Assembly (NCBI RefSeq): GCF_014212055.1
Contig: NZ_JACJVO010000019.1
Location: forward strand, 1 to 64,000
Origin: Cohnella zeiphila
GTDB taxonomy: Bacteria; Bacillota; Bacilli; Paenibacillales; Paenibacillaceae
Reading direction: 5' to 3'
DNA: 64,000 nucleotides
This document shows positions 16,211 to 23,969 of this stretch, piece by piece. The position numbers and the translations under genes are program-made. Below the pieces are notes generated by a model that worked only from the letters and a program-made list of their open reading frames with translations, made no database searches and was not told where the DNA came from. Within the stretch, counting starts at the first letter, position 1. The number at the start of each line of letters is the position of its first letter.

Positions 16211-17131
16211 CTAAAAAAGACCCTCTTGCCCCAGTCTCTTGACGATCCAATTCACCGTTACGAGCAGCGCGAACCCCACCGCGTTTTTGAACAAGCCGAC
16301 GGCCGTCGTGAAGCCGTACTGCATCTGGTTGATGCCGACCCGGTAAACGTAAGTGTCGATGATGTCGCCCACCTCGTAAACGGCCGGATTGTACAGGTTC
16401 AGCACCTGATCGAAGCCGCCGTCCAGCACGTGTCCGACCCGAAGAATGAACAAAATGACAATGACCGGCAGGATGCCGGGCAGCGTGATGCGCACGATCA
16501 TTTTCCAACGTCCGGCCCCGTCCACGCGCGCCGCCTCGTACAAGTGAGGATCGATGCCGGCAATGGCCGCCAGATAAACGACCGTACCCCAGCCGACTTC
16601 CTTCCAGACGTCGGAGGCGATCAGCGTAAAGCGGAAGTACGCTTTCTCGCCGAGGAAATAGATCGGATCCAGCCCGATCCCTTGCAGCGCGTAGTTGACT
16701 ACGCCGCGGGACGGTGACAGAAATACCGTGATGAGACCCGCCAGCACAACCCAGGAGAGGAAATGCGGCAAGTACGAGACCGACTGCACGATTCGCCGGA
16801 ACCGCTTGAACCGGATCTCCTGGAACAGCAGGGCCAGCGCGATCGGCGCGGGGAAACCGAACAGAAGATGGTACAAGCTGATGATGACCGTATTGCGCAG
16901 AATCTCCGGAAAATCGTTAGTGCCGGAAAACATCCGCCGGAAGTGCTCCAGCCCGACCCAAGGGCTGCCCGCGATGCCGTCGATGATGCGGTAATCCTTG
17001 AAGGCAAGCTGGATGCCGTAGAGCGGCGCGTAATAGAACAAGCCGTACCAGACCAGGGCGGGTACGAGCAGCAGCAGCAAGATCCGGTGCTTCTTGTACT
17101 GCCGCCCTGCCCGTCTGAGAGAAGCGATCAT
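16211..17131 (-). CDS. Carbohydrate ABC transporter permease, LplB-like (system 1)
   Basis: A 306-residue inner-membrane protein with about six TM segments, starting with 'ILLLLLVPALVWYGLFYYAP'. The EAA motif reads EAARVDGAGR. 'SYLPHFLSWVV' is a hallmark of LplB-like permeases. The start ATG overlaps the TGA of the upstream isomerase-like gene (ATGA), showing translational coupling; longer frames run into that gene. Forms the channel with the LplC-like partner. Confidence 0.93.
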   Translation of the reverse strand: MIASLRRAGRQYKKHRILLLLLVPALVWYGLFYYAPLYGIQLAFKDYRIIDGIAGSPWVGLEHFRRMFSGTNDFPEILRNTVIISLYHLLFGFPAPIALALLFQEIRFKRFRRIVQSVSYLPHFLSWVVLAGLITVFLSPSRGVVNYALQGIGLDPIYFLGEKAYFRFTLIASDVWKEVGWGTVVYLAAIAGIDPHLYEAARVDGAGRWKMIVRITLPGILPVIVILFILRVGHVLDGGFDQVLNLYNPAVYEVGDIIDTYVYRVGINQMQYGFTTAVGLFKNAVGFALLVTVNWIVKRLGQEGLF

Positions 17132-17895
17132 TCGCCGCCCTCCCCCGTCCGTTCGGCTAACGCGGCCCGAAGGTATTCCCGGCTCTTGCGAGCGCTCTCC
17201 GCGGGCGCCCGTTCGGTCGTGTCCTGCTCGACCGTCCACCAGGGCAAGCGCAGCGCGGCGACCCGGTCCAGCAGCGGTCCGAGCGCCATCTCCCCGTCGC
17301 CGAGCTCCTTCCAAACGCCGTCCCGGACGTCCTTCAGATGGACATAAGCGATCGAATCGGCGTAGCGGTCGACGAATTCGGCCGGATCGGCCCCGGCCAG
17401 ATGGATCCAGGCTACGTCGGCGGCCAGCTTGACGCCGTATTCTCCGGTCAGCCGGTCGAACAGGCGGAAGCCGCCTTCAAACTCTTCGGCGTGATTGTGA
17501 TAGCAGAATTGTACGCCGGAATCGGCGCACTGGCGCGAGAGCTCGCCGGCTCGCTCCAGCCATCGGGCGTCCCCCGCTTCCCGCCCCATGCTGGCCAGCA
17601 GATAGCGGCTTCCCGTCCGGTTCATCCGTTCCAGCAGCCGCTTCAGCTCTTCCGCTCCGGCTTCGCCTTCAAACGATGAAAGCCCGGCATGCAGCGCGAT
17701 CAGCGAGAAGCCCGGGCGGCGGTCCAGATAGGCCGCGATTCCCTTCTCGTCCTCCAGCAGCGTATAGCGCCCTTCGGCTCCGTCATAGCCGGCCGCGATC
17801 ATCTCGTCGAAGACGGCCGGGTAATCGGCCGCCACCCTCCCGAGACCCCAGGGTCTTGCTTGAACCGCGATTCTCGGCGGCGAATTCAAGTTCAT
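17128..17895 (-). CDS. TIM-barrel sugar phosphate isomerase/epimerase-like protein
   Basis: A 255-residue member of the xylose isomerase-like TIM-barrel superfamily (IolE/IolI/hydroxypyruvate isomerase group). Visible barrel strands: 'AGYDGAEGRYTLL', 'QFCYHNHAEEF' (His/Glu metal region), 'VKLAADVAWIHLAGADP', 'IAYVHLKDV' and 'WWTVEQDTT' (C-terminal acidic ligand). The pattern of metal ligands (E, D, H, E) is retained, so an isomerase or epimerase activity on a sugar or cyclitol is plausible. It is one of three such proteins in this operon, overlapping the next gene by four bases. Confidence 0.85.
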   Translation of the reverse strand: MNLNSPPRIAVQARPWGLGRVAADYPAVFDEMIAAGYDGAEGRYTLLEDEKGIAAYLDRRPGFSLIALHAGLSSFEGEAGAEELKRLLERMNRTGSRYLLASMGREAGDARWLERAGELSRQCADSGVQFCYHNHAEEFEGGFRLFDRLTGEYGVKLAADVAWIHLAGADPAEFVDRYADSIAYVHLKDVRDGVWKELGDGEMALGPLLDRVAALRLPWWTVEQDTTERAPAESARKSREYLRAALAERTGEGGE

Positions 17896-17928
17896 GTCTC
17901 TCCTCCTCTCCGTGCTCCTTCAGCCCTC

Positions 17929-18807
17929 TTAAATAAAGCGCTCCAGGTGGCCTTTGGCCAACACGAGTCCCTTGGTGACCCGCTCGTCCGAGCCGGTCCA
18001 AACCGGGTCCTCGTGCTCGATGCTCAGATAACCGTCGTATCCGATCTCTTGCAGCGACGTCAGAAAGGCGCTCCAGTCCACGTCTCCCTGGCCGGGAATC
18101 CGATGCCTCCACCAGCGATGATGCAGCATGCCTTCCTCGCGAAGCGTATCCGGCAGCTTCTCCGTATCCTTGGCCTGGGCGATGAAGATGCGATCGCGAA
18201 ACTCGCGGACCGCCCGCGCGTAATCGACGCCTTGCCATGCAAGGTGCGACGGATCGAAGTTGAGTCCGAGCGCCGGGGAGGGGACAAGCTCGAACATCGC
18301 CCGCCACATCGTCGGCGAGACGGCGATATTGTGGACCGGCGGCCAGAACTCGTACATCGGACAGTTCTCGAACGCCAGCCGGACGCCGAGCGATTCCGCC
18401 AGGTCCGCAATGGCCGGGAACACGTCCGCGAAGCCGTCCAGATTTTGCTCCAGCGTCTTCGCCGGATCCCGTCCGGTGAACGTCGACACGATGGGAACGC
18501 CCAGACGGGCGGCGGCGCGAAGCAGAACCCCGATCCGCTGCGCGGCGGCGCGCCGCTCATCCGGATCCGGCGATAGGAAAGGCAGCGCGCCATACATCAG
18601 GCCGACGATCGGCAGGCCGTAGCGCTCTTGCGCCGCAAGCAGCGCCTTCGCGTCAGCCGCGCCATCGGCGACCGCGGACCAGTCCACATGGGCGAAGCGC
18701 GGCCCTCCGTGCAGCTCAACTCCCCGGAAGCCTTGCTCCGCCGCCCAGGCGAACAGCCGCTCCGGCTCCCAGTGCAGCAGGCAGCTGTTATACAGGGCGA
18801 GCTTCAT
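17929..18807 (-). CDS. TIM-barrel sugar phosphate isomerase/epimerase-like protein
   Basis: A 292-residue TIM-barrel protein of the same superfamily. Metal-ligand stretches are seen as 'VRLAFENCPMYEFWPP' (Glu), 'LGLNFDPSHLAWQGVD' (Asp and His), and 'YDGYLSIEHEDPVW' (Glu). An unusually aromatic and His-rich loop, 'GMLHHRWWRHRIPGQGDVDW', precedes the last strand, as in isomerase-like proteins next to Gfo/Idh dehydrogenases. ATG has GGGAGGAACTTCTCC upstream and overlaps the 3' end of the dehydrogenase gene by 20 bases, so they are coupled. Substrate unknown. Confidence 0.87.
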   Translation of the reverse strand: MKLALYNSCLLHWEPERLFAWAAEQGFRGVELHGGPRFAHVDWSAVADGAADAKALLAAQERYGLPIVGLMYGALPFLSPDPDERRAAAQRIGVLLRAAARLGVPIVSTFTGRDPAKTLEQNLDGFADVFPAIADLAESLGVRLAFENCPMYEFWPPVHNIAVSPTMWRAMFELVPSPALGLNFDPSHLAWQGVDYARAVREFRDRIFIAQAKDTEKLPDTLREEGMLHHRWWRHRIPGQGDVDWSAFLTSLQEIGYDGYLSIEHEDPVWTGSDERVTKGLVLAKGHLERFI

Positions 18808-19843
18808 GGAGAAGTTCCTCCCGGAAAGAAGCGAAGTCGACCACCCGGCCCGTCTCGATCGAGCGGAAGATGGCCAGCGTCACCGCCAGCGCTTCCTTGC
18901 CGGCTGCCAGACCTGTCGGCGCCTCCCGCCCCTCCTCGATCGCTTCAGAGAACAGTCGGAACTGCTCGGCATGAAGCGAAGGATATACCTCCAGGTCGAC
19001 TTCTTCCGACCGATTTTCCTCATAGAGGGCCAACCGGCCGGCGTTGTGGTTGAAGCCGCCCGCCGCGCCGCCTTTGGGGCCGAAGACGCGGTCCGGCTGC
19101 GCGCCCATCCGGAAGCCCGGCGGCATCCCCCACGTGACCGTGAATACGCCGACGTCGCCGGATTCGTATTCGATCGTCACGACCGCGGAATCGATCGCCA
19201 GCTCGGGAATGTGCGCAAGCTCGGCGCGATCCTTGCCCAGCACCCGTCCGACGGCATGGACCGACCGTGGGCGGGAACCGAACACCGTCTCCCACATGAC
19301 GTAATAGTGGCAGCCGAGATCCATCAGCGGCCCTTTGTTGCCCGCCGCGTCGTGCATGATCCGCTTCGGCCGGATCTCCGCGACCGAGTCGCAATGGAAG
19401 ACGACCGGCCGGCCGAGCCGGCCGCTCTGCACCCAATCCCGGGCCGCGAGTACGCCCTTGGCCAGGTTGCGCTGGAAGCCGAGACCGAATGCCACTCCGG
19501 CTTCCCGAACGGCGCGCTCGATTCTCGCCGCCTCCGCGAAGTCGGGAGCCAGCGGCTTCTCGCAGAACACATGCTTGCCCTGCTTCGCCGCCGCCACCGT
19601 CACGTCCGCATGCAGCGGCAGCGGCAGACAGATCGACACGATGTCGACGTCCGGCTGCGCGACCGCTTCGCGGTAATCCGCGTAGACTTGCCGAATGCCG
19701 AACGATTCGGCCAACTCGCTCGCCCTTGCCCCGTCCACGTCGGTCACGGAGACGACTTCATGTACGATCCGACTCCAGCCGTCCACATGATGGCGCCCCA
19801 TGTCGCCGGCGCCGATGACGGCGATTCTCCATTGCTTGCTCAT
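18788..19843 (-). CDS. Gfo/Idh/MocA family NAD(P)-dependent sugar oxidoreductase
   Basis: A 351-residue two-domain oxidoreductase. The N-terminal Rossmann domain starts 'WRIAVIGAGDMGRHHV' (GxGxxG), and the catalytic 'FCEKPLAPD' (EKP motif) follows near residue 95. The C-terminal alpha/beta domain has 'MDLGCHYYVMWETVFG', with the His used as acid/base in many members. ATG at 19843 is chosen because it starts directly at the Rossmann strand; the frame continues upstream without a site. Members oxidise or epimerise sugars, inositols or their glycosides; with the TIM-barrel partners it suggests a 3-keto-sugar or inositol-like route. Confidence 0.9.
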   Translation of the reverse strand: MSKQWRIAVIGAGDMGRHHVDGWSRIVHEVVSVTDVDGARASELAESFGIRQVYADYREAVAQPDVDIVSICLPLPLHADVTVAAAKQGKHVFCEKPLAPDFAEAARIERAVREAGVAFGLGFQRNLAKGVLAARDWVQSGRLGRPVVFHCDSVAEIRPKRIMHDAAGNKGPLMDLGCHYYVMWETVFGSRPRSVHAVGRVLGKDRAELAHIPELAIDSAVVTIEYESGDVGVFTVTWGMPPGFRMGAQPDRVFGPKGGAAGGFNHNAGRLALYEENRSEEVDLEVYPSLHAEQFRLFSEAIEEGREAPTGLAAGKEALAVTLAIFRSIETGRVVDFASFREELLHEARPV

Positions 19844-19875
19844 CGTTTTCGCTGCCTCCGTCTCGTCTGAGCTTT

Positions 19876-20676
19876 TTACAAACGCGTTCCGTTCGGCTCC
19901 GTCCATAGGTCCGGCGCCAGCTCTCGTACCCAATCGACGCTGCGCTTCAGCTCCGCCGGTCCCGCTTCCCGGCACTCGTAGCCGAGCGGACCGTCATAAC
20001 CGGCGGCATGAAACGCGCGCAGCACGTCGCCGAAGTCGATGCCGCCTTCTCCCGGCAATCCCCGTCCGGTATCCGAGAGATGCGCCAGCCCCAGATAAGG
20101 CGGCAGCCGGCCGATCGCTCCGGCGATATCCTGTTTTTCTTCCGCCATATGATAGGTATCGATCATCGTCCGGACGTTCGGACGGCCCAGCGTCCGGCAA
20201 AGCTCGAGCGCCCGCAGCGGATCGTGAAGATAACGCGACTCCTTGCGGTTGAGCGGCTCCATGACGAGCGCGACCGGCAGATCCGACGCCCACTCGGCCA
20301 GCTCGTCGAGCATGGCGAGCAGAACGCCGTCCGCCGCTTCCGGCTTCAGCTCCGCGTCTCCGAAGCGGGGGACGAAGATAAGCCGCCCGGCTCCGACTTC
20401 GGCCGCCGCTTCCAGCCGCTCCTTGAACAGATCCAGCACGGATGCGCGCTCCGCGGCCGTCGCTTCGATCAAGGACGAGCCCTTCTGTCCGAGCTGTCCG
20501 TAGACGGCCCCGACCGCAAGGCCGGTCTCTCTCAGCGCCTTCTTCGCCTCATCCAGCCGGGAACGCAGCGCGCCGCCCATCCAGTCGATGCCGTCGAATC
20601 CGGCCTGCTTCGCCATAAGGCATTTCTCCAACAGCGTCCCTTCGGGCAGCATGTTCTCCTTGCAAGTCAAATACAA
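19876..20676 (-). CDS. TIM-barrel sugar phosphate isomerase/epimerase-like protein
   Basis: A 266-residue TIM-barrel protein of the hydroxypyruvate isomerase/IolE superfamily: 'MAKQAGFDGIDWMGG', 'VALVMEPLNRKESRYLHDP' (Glu), 'NVRTMIDTYHMAEEKQDI' (Asp, His) and 'YDGPLGYECREAG' (Glu). Start is TTG with AGGGGA upstream; the N-terminal strand 'LTCKENMLPEGTL' is part of the barrel, so a later ATG is less likely. The gap to the downstream dehydrogenase gene is 32 bases. Third isomerase-like protein of the operon; substrate unknown. Confidence 0.86.
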   Translation of the reverse strand: MYLTCKENMLPEGTLLEKCLMAKQAGFDGIDWMGGALRSRLDEAKKALRETGLAVGAVYGQLGQKGSSLIEATAAERASVLDLFKERLEAAAEVGAGRLIFVPRFGDAELKPEAADGVLLAMLDELAEWASDLPVALVMEPLNRKESRYLHDPLRALELCRTLGRPNVRTMIDTYHMAEEKQDIAGAIGRLPPYLGLAHLSDTGRGLPGEGGIDFGDVLRAFHAAGYDGPLGYECREAGPAELKRSVDWVRELAPDLWTEPNGTRL

Positions 20677-20702
20677 AATCGGATTCCCCTCTCCGAATGG
20701 GG

Positions 20703-21836
20703 TCAGATAAGCTCCGCCAGCTTGCGGCGCACCAGCGGCAGCACCGCCGGTCCCGAGATGCGGGCTTCTTCCAGATGCGGATAGCCGGACAGGATAAACG
20801 AGCTAATGCCGGCCTGGGCGAATTCCACGATGCGGTCGGATACCTGCTCCGGCGTGCCGACGATCGCAACCGCTCCGCCCCCGCGGATCGCCGACAGCCC
20901 CGACCACAGGTTCGGCCCGATGACGTACTGCCGGTCGCGCGACTCGTTCCACAGCTCCATTTGCCTGCGCTGATTCAATGCGTCCGTCTTCGCATGCAGC
21001 TTCTCCGCCGAATCCCGCAGCTTCGGGTCCGCTTGGCTGATGATCTCCCAGGCGGCATCCCAGGCTTCCTCCTCGGTGTCCCGCACGACCAATTGCGCGC
21101 GCAGCCCGTAGCGAACGCTCCGCTCCGCGCCCGTCCGCTCCCTCACCGCAGCCAGCTCCCGCTCCATCTCGGCGATCTGCTCCCGGATCCAGGACAGCGG
21201 CTCCGCCCACATGAGGTACACGTCCGCCGTCTCGGCCGCCGCCCGCTTCCCCGCCGGCGAGCTCCCGCCGAAGTAGAGCGGCGGATGAGGACGCTGCAGC
21301 GGCATCGGCTTGCTGAGGCCGCCTTCAATCGTATAGTGCTTGCCGCTGTAATCGAAGCCCCGCGGCTTGCCGTCGCCGTCCCCTTCGTCCGTCCAGACGC
21401 CCTTCACGATCTCCACGAATTCCCGCGTCCGCTCGTAGCGCTCGTCATGGCTCGCATGGATCGGATCGCCCGTCGCCTTCAGATCCTCGGGATAATGTCC
21501 CGTCACGATGTTGATGAGCACGCGTCCTCCGGACATGCGGTCCAGCGTCGCGCCCATGCGCGCCGCCAGCACCGGCGCCATCAATCCCGGACGCATCGCG
21601 ACCAGCGTCTTGAGCTTCGTCGTCCGCGCCGCGATCCACGAGCCGACCACCCAGGCGTCGAGACAATCGCCTCCGGCCGGAATCAGCACGAACTCATAGC
21701 CCGCCGCCTCCGCTTCCCTCGCAACCTCGACCATATATTCGGAGGTCGACTCTCTCTCCGGCGGCACCCCGATATGCTTGCCGTCGCCCGTCGTCGGAAT
21801 GAACCAGCCGAACTCCACCTTCTCCGTCAACGCCAT
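20703..21836 (-). CDS. FMNH2-dependent alkanesulfonate monooxygenase-like (SsuD family, LLM class)
   Basis: A 377-residue luciferase-like (LLM) monooxygenase matching SsuD along its length: 'GWFIPTTGDGKHIG', 'FVLIPAGGDCLDAWVVG' (active-site Cys conserved), 'TLVAMRPGLMAPVLAAR', 'PPLYFGGSSPAG', 'GPNLWSGL', 'SGYPHLEEA' (Tyr conserved). In my recollection of SsuD an active-site His lies in the strand after 'GIR'; here the matching place in 'YGLRAQLVV' appears to be Gln. SsuD cleaves sulfonates to aldehyde and sulfite using reduced flavin. As first gene of a sugar operon it may act on a sulfonated sugar. No flavin reductase gene is seen in the window. Confidence 0.88.
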   Translation of the reverse strand: MALTEKVEFGWFIPTTGDGKHIGVPPERESTSEYMVEVAREAEAAGYEFVLIPAGGDCLDAWVVGSWIAARTTKLKTLVAMRPGLMAPVLAARMGATLDRMSGGRVLINIVTGHYPEDLKATGDPIHASHDERYERTREFVEIVKGVWTDEGDGDGKPRGFDYSGKHYTIEGGLSKPMPLQRPHPPLYFGGSSPAGKRAAAETADVYLMWAEPLSWIREQIAEMERELAAVRERTGAERSVRYGLRAQLVVRDTEEEAWDAAWEIISQADPKLRDSAEKLHAKTDALNQRRQMELWNESRDRQYVIGPNLWSGLSAIRGGGAVAIVGTPEQVSDRIVEFAQAGISSFILSGYPHLEEARISGPAVLPLVRRKLAELI

Positions 21837-21993
21837 CTCCGTCTCACCTCGCCGATGAAATTCCTATTAAATTCATTTGATTATGTGATAATATTACTTT
21901 ATCGGTTCCTTCGTAGAGCGTAAATGTGATTTTGTTGTAGTTGCATTTGTCATTTTGTTGTTTCCGTTCGATCAATTAGAGAAGGAGAAACGC

Positions 21994-22842
21994 ATGCAGG
22001 AAGATCCGATCCAGTTTTTCGACAACTATCTGTTTACCCCGACCGCCTGGGAGAAAGCCGGTCCCGTCTGGCCGATCCGTCTCGGACGCAACATCGCCAA
22101 GCCGAACTACCATGTCGGTCCCCGCTTCACGCCTTATTACAGCCTGCATTTCGTGCTGGAAGGCGAAGGCTCGTTTCTCCAGAACGGCAGTACCTACGCG
22201 CTGTCTGCCGGCGACATCTTCTGCCTGTTCCCGCGGTTGACGCAGGAGTATTACACGTCGGGGCATTCGCCGTTGAAGCTGGCTTGGGTGGCATTCGACG
22301 GGAGGATGGGGCTGGAATTGTGCGAGCGGATCGGCGTTTATCCGAACTATCCGTACCGGAGCGGCGCGTGCGATCCGTCGGTAGCCGCCATTTTGGACGA
22401 TTTCTTCGATGCCGTGAGGGACGGGGAGCGGGCCCAGGCCGCCGACCTTGGCAAGCTGGCTCATTTCTATCGCCTGTTCGATTGTCTCGCCCGAACGGCC
22501 CCGCGGCCCCGGAGCGACGACGGCGCGGCGCATTGGCTGCAGCGGGGAAAAGAGTACATGGAAGTTCATTACGCGGAGGGAATTACGATCGAGGAAGTGT
22601 CGGGCTACATCGGGGTCGACCGGACGCACTTTAGCAAACGATTCCGTCAAGCCTACGGCATCTCCCCGATCCAGTATCTTCAGAAGCTGAAGATGGACGC
22701 CGCCCGGCTCCTGCTGAAGGAGACGGACAGCAAGCTGCTGGAGATCGCCCAATCGGTCGGCTATCCGGACGTCTTCTCTTTCTCCAAAACGTTCAAAAAG
22801 TTCTTCGGGTTGTCTCCGAGCCAGTATCGGTATCGGAAGTAG
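21994..22842 (+). CDS. AraC family transcriptional regulator
   Basis: A 282-residue regulator with an N-terminal cupin-like sugar-sensing domain ('TPYYSLHFVLEGEGSFLQNG', 'YALSAGDIFCLFP') and a C-terminal double helix-turn-helix ('ITIEEVSGYIGVDRTHFSK', 'IAQSVGYPDVFSFSKTFKK'). ATG at 21994 has AGAAGGAGAAACGC before it. It is divergent from the SsuD-type operon, 157 bases apart, so it is the obvious candidate activator of that operon in response to an imported sugar. Confidence 0.92.
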   Translation: MQEDPIQFFDNYLFTPTAWEKAGPVWPIRLGRNIAKPNYHVGPRFTPYYSLHFVLEGEGSFLQNGSTYALSAGDIFCLFPRLTQEYYTSGHSPLKLAWVAFDGRMGLELCERIGVYPNYPYRSGACDPSVAAILDDFFDAVRDGERAQAADLGKLAHFYRLFDCLARTAPRPRSDDGAAHWLQRGKEYMEVHYAEGITIEEVSGYIGVDRTHFSKRFRQAYGISPIQYLQKLKMDAARLLLKETDSKLLEIAQSVGYPDVFSFSKTFKKFFGLSPSQYRYRK

Positions 22843-22846
22843 ATCC

Positions 22847-23011
22847 TCATTCCTTTTCTTCCTTCATAAGATTGATCTCTTTCCAAAGAAGATCCAGCCG
22901 GGAGATGATTCGTTCTTGATTCTCCAGCTGCTTTTTTTGGATGAGATAGGTGCTGCTTAGCGATCCCAGAATAAAGATCAGGAGGAGGATTATGATTACC
23001 CCTATGATCAT
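22847..23011 (-). CDS. Small membrane protein with cytoplasmic coiled-coil tail
   Basis: A 54-residue frame too short for most gene finders. It has one N-terminal membrane segment ('MIIGVIIILLLIFILGSL') followed by a charged helical tail 'QKKQLENQERIISRLDLLW' that looks like a coiled coil. A ribosome binding site GGGAGAG lies seven bases upstream, and the start is 15 bases after the stop of the next gene, so the two form an operon. I do not recognise the family; the size and layout resemble small anchored helical proteins of Bacillus. Confidence 0.65.
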   Translation of the reverse strand: MIIGVIIILLLIFILGSLSSTYLIQKKQLENQERIISRLDLLWKEINLMKEEKE

Positions 23012-23026
23012 GTCAATTCTCTCCCT

Positions 23027-23596
23027 CTATTCGTCTAATTCCGCGTTCCAGAATGGAGGATCTCCCGTTTCATACAGCTTCTTTCCGTTTTTATCAAAAG
23101 TTCGAAGGGTAATCGGATTTTGAAGATTTCCTTTTGCCAAGAAATACCACATTGTATAAGGGCCGCTATTAATCATAGTCGCCGGCTCATTCCCTTCGCT
23201 TACGATGATGATCTGTGTCGTTTCTGGATTTTTCACCCTGCCGTAGAGCAAATGAATGCCTTCCGCCTGTCTTTCTGTCCCGCTCCAGCTGATGTCCTGA
23301 TTTGCCGAAAAAGCGGTTTTGCCGATATCCTGTCTAAGTTTGAACCCGGTTAAGCTTTTTCGCAGGATAACGACTGCGATCTCTTCTTTATTCGTTAAAT
23401 AAAATACAAGGGGGTTTTTCCTATCCATATCCATATCCATATCCACATGCAGAACTTGGCGATAACTTGAATCTATATCCTTTAGCGACGCTTCGATCTG
23501 ACGATAGATCGGACGGGTGTTCTGAACCCACATCCAAACGATGATCGAGATGAATAATAAAAGAATTATCGATGCTGGAAGTCTGTATTTCCTCAT
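23027..23596 (-). CDS. Membrane-anchored protein of unknown function with a hexanucleotide repeat
   Basis: A 189-residue protein with a single N-terminal membrane anchor ('ASIILLLFISIIVWMWV') and an extracellular beta-rich part. Residues about 52-58 read DMDMDMD, encoded by four tandem copies of a six-base unit (23422-23445 on the plus strand). The rest has 'TTQIIIVSEGNEPATMINSGPYTMWYF' and 'NPITLRTFDKNGKKLYETG', reminiscent of small sensory or lipoprotein-like domains, but no family is recognised. It is followed by the 54-residue membrane protein gene. Confidence 0.65.
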   Translation of the reverse strand: MRKYRLPASIILLLFISIIVWMWVQNTRPIYRQIEASLKDIDSSYRQVLHVDMDMDMDRKNPLVFYLTNKEEIAVVILRKSLTGFKLRQDIGKTAFSANQDISWSGTERQAEGIHLLYGRVKNPETTQIIIVSEGNEPATMINSGPYTMWYFLAKGNLQNPITLRTFDKNGKKLYETGDPPFWNAELDE

Positions 23597-23669
23597 TGTT
23601 TCTAAAAATCACCTACGCTCGCAATAGGATTGGCGTTCAGTCGGTCATCATCCTATCCCTTTCCATTTC

Positions 23670-23802
23670 TAACGAAACCAGATAACCTTATTTGCTTGAA
23701 AAGAGGAGCAGTTCCTTTCTAACGAAAGCTACAGCGCTTATTCCACTCGGAATGCCTATAAAATTGCGAGAACACGCCAAATAAGGTCGCTGTGTTTCGT
23801 TA
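23670..23802. repeat. Dispersed intergenic repeat, copy C (TAACGAA/TTCGTTA family)
   Basis: In the 373-base gap between the membrane-anchored protein gene and the MDR dehydrogenase terminator. TAACGAA is at 23670 and 23717 and the complement TTCGTTA at 23796. The inner cores TACAGCGCTTATTCC and CCAAATAAGGTCGCTG are near mirror images, giving the best view of the unit: heptamer, about nine bases, then CGCTTATT. Apart from this repeat and the terminator the gap shows nothing recognisable. Confidence 0.65.
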
Positions 23803-23892
23803 CATTTCAAATGGCCCGACTTTTGTTGAAATAGCGGCGATACGTTTCCTTAGAGAGGATACGCCCCCCTACAAGATTATAGCATCGGTCTC

Positions 23893-23930
23893 ATAAAAAA
23901 TGGAAAAACCAAAGCGGTTTCGCCTTGGTC
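23893..23930 (-). terminator. Terminator of the importer-dehydrogenase operon (system 2)
   Basis: On the minus strand ACCAAGGCG and CGCTTTGGT form a nine-base stem (one G-U pair) with a four-base loop, followed by TTTTTCCATTTTTT. It lies 40 bases past the stop of the MDR dehydrogenase. Confidence 0.75.
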
Positions 23931-23969
23931 TGGTCATGAATGAATCAATCGATTAGTATGTCGTTACCG

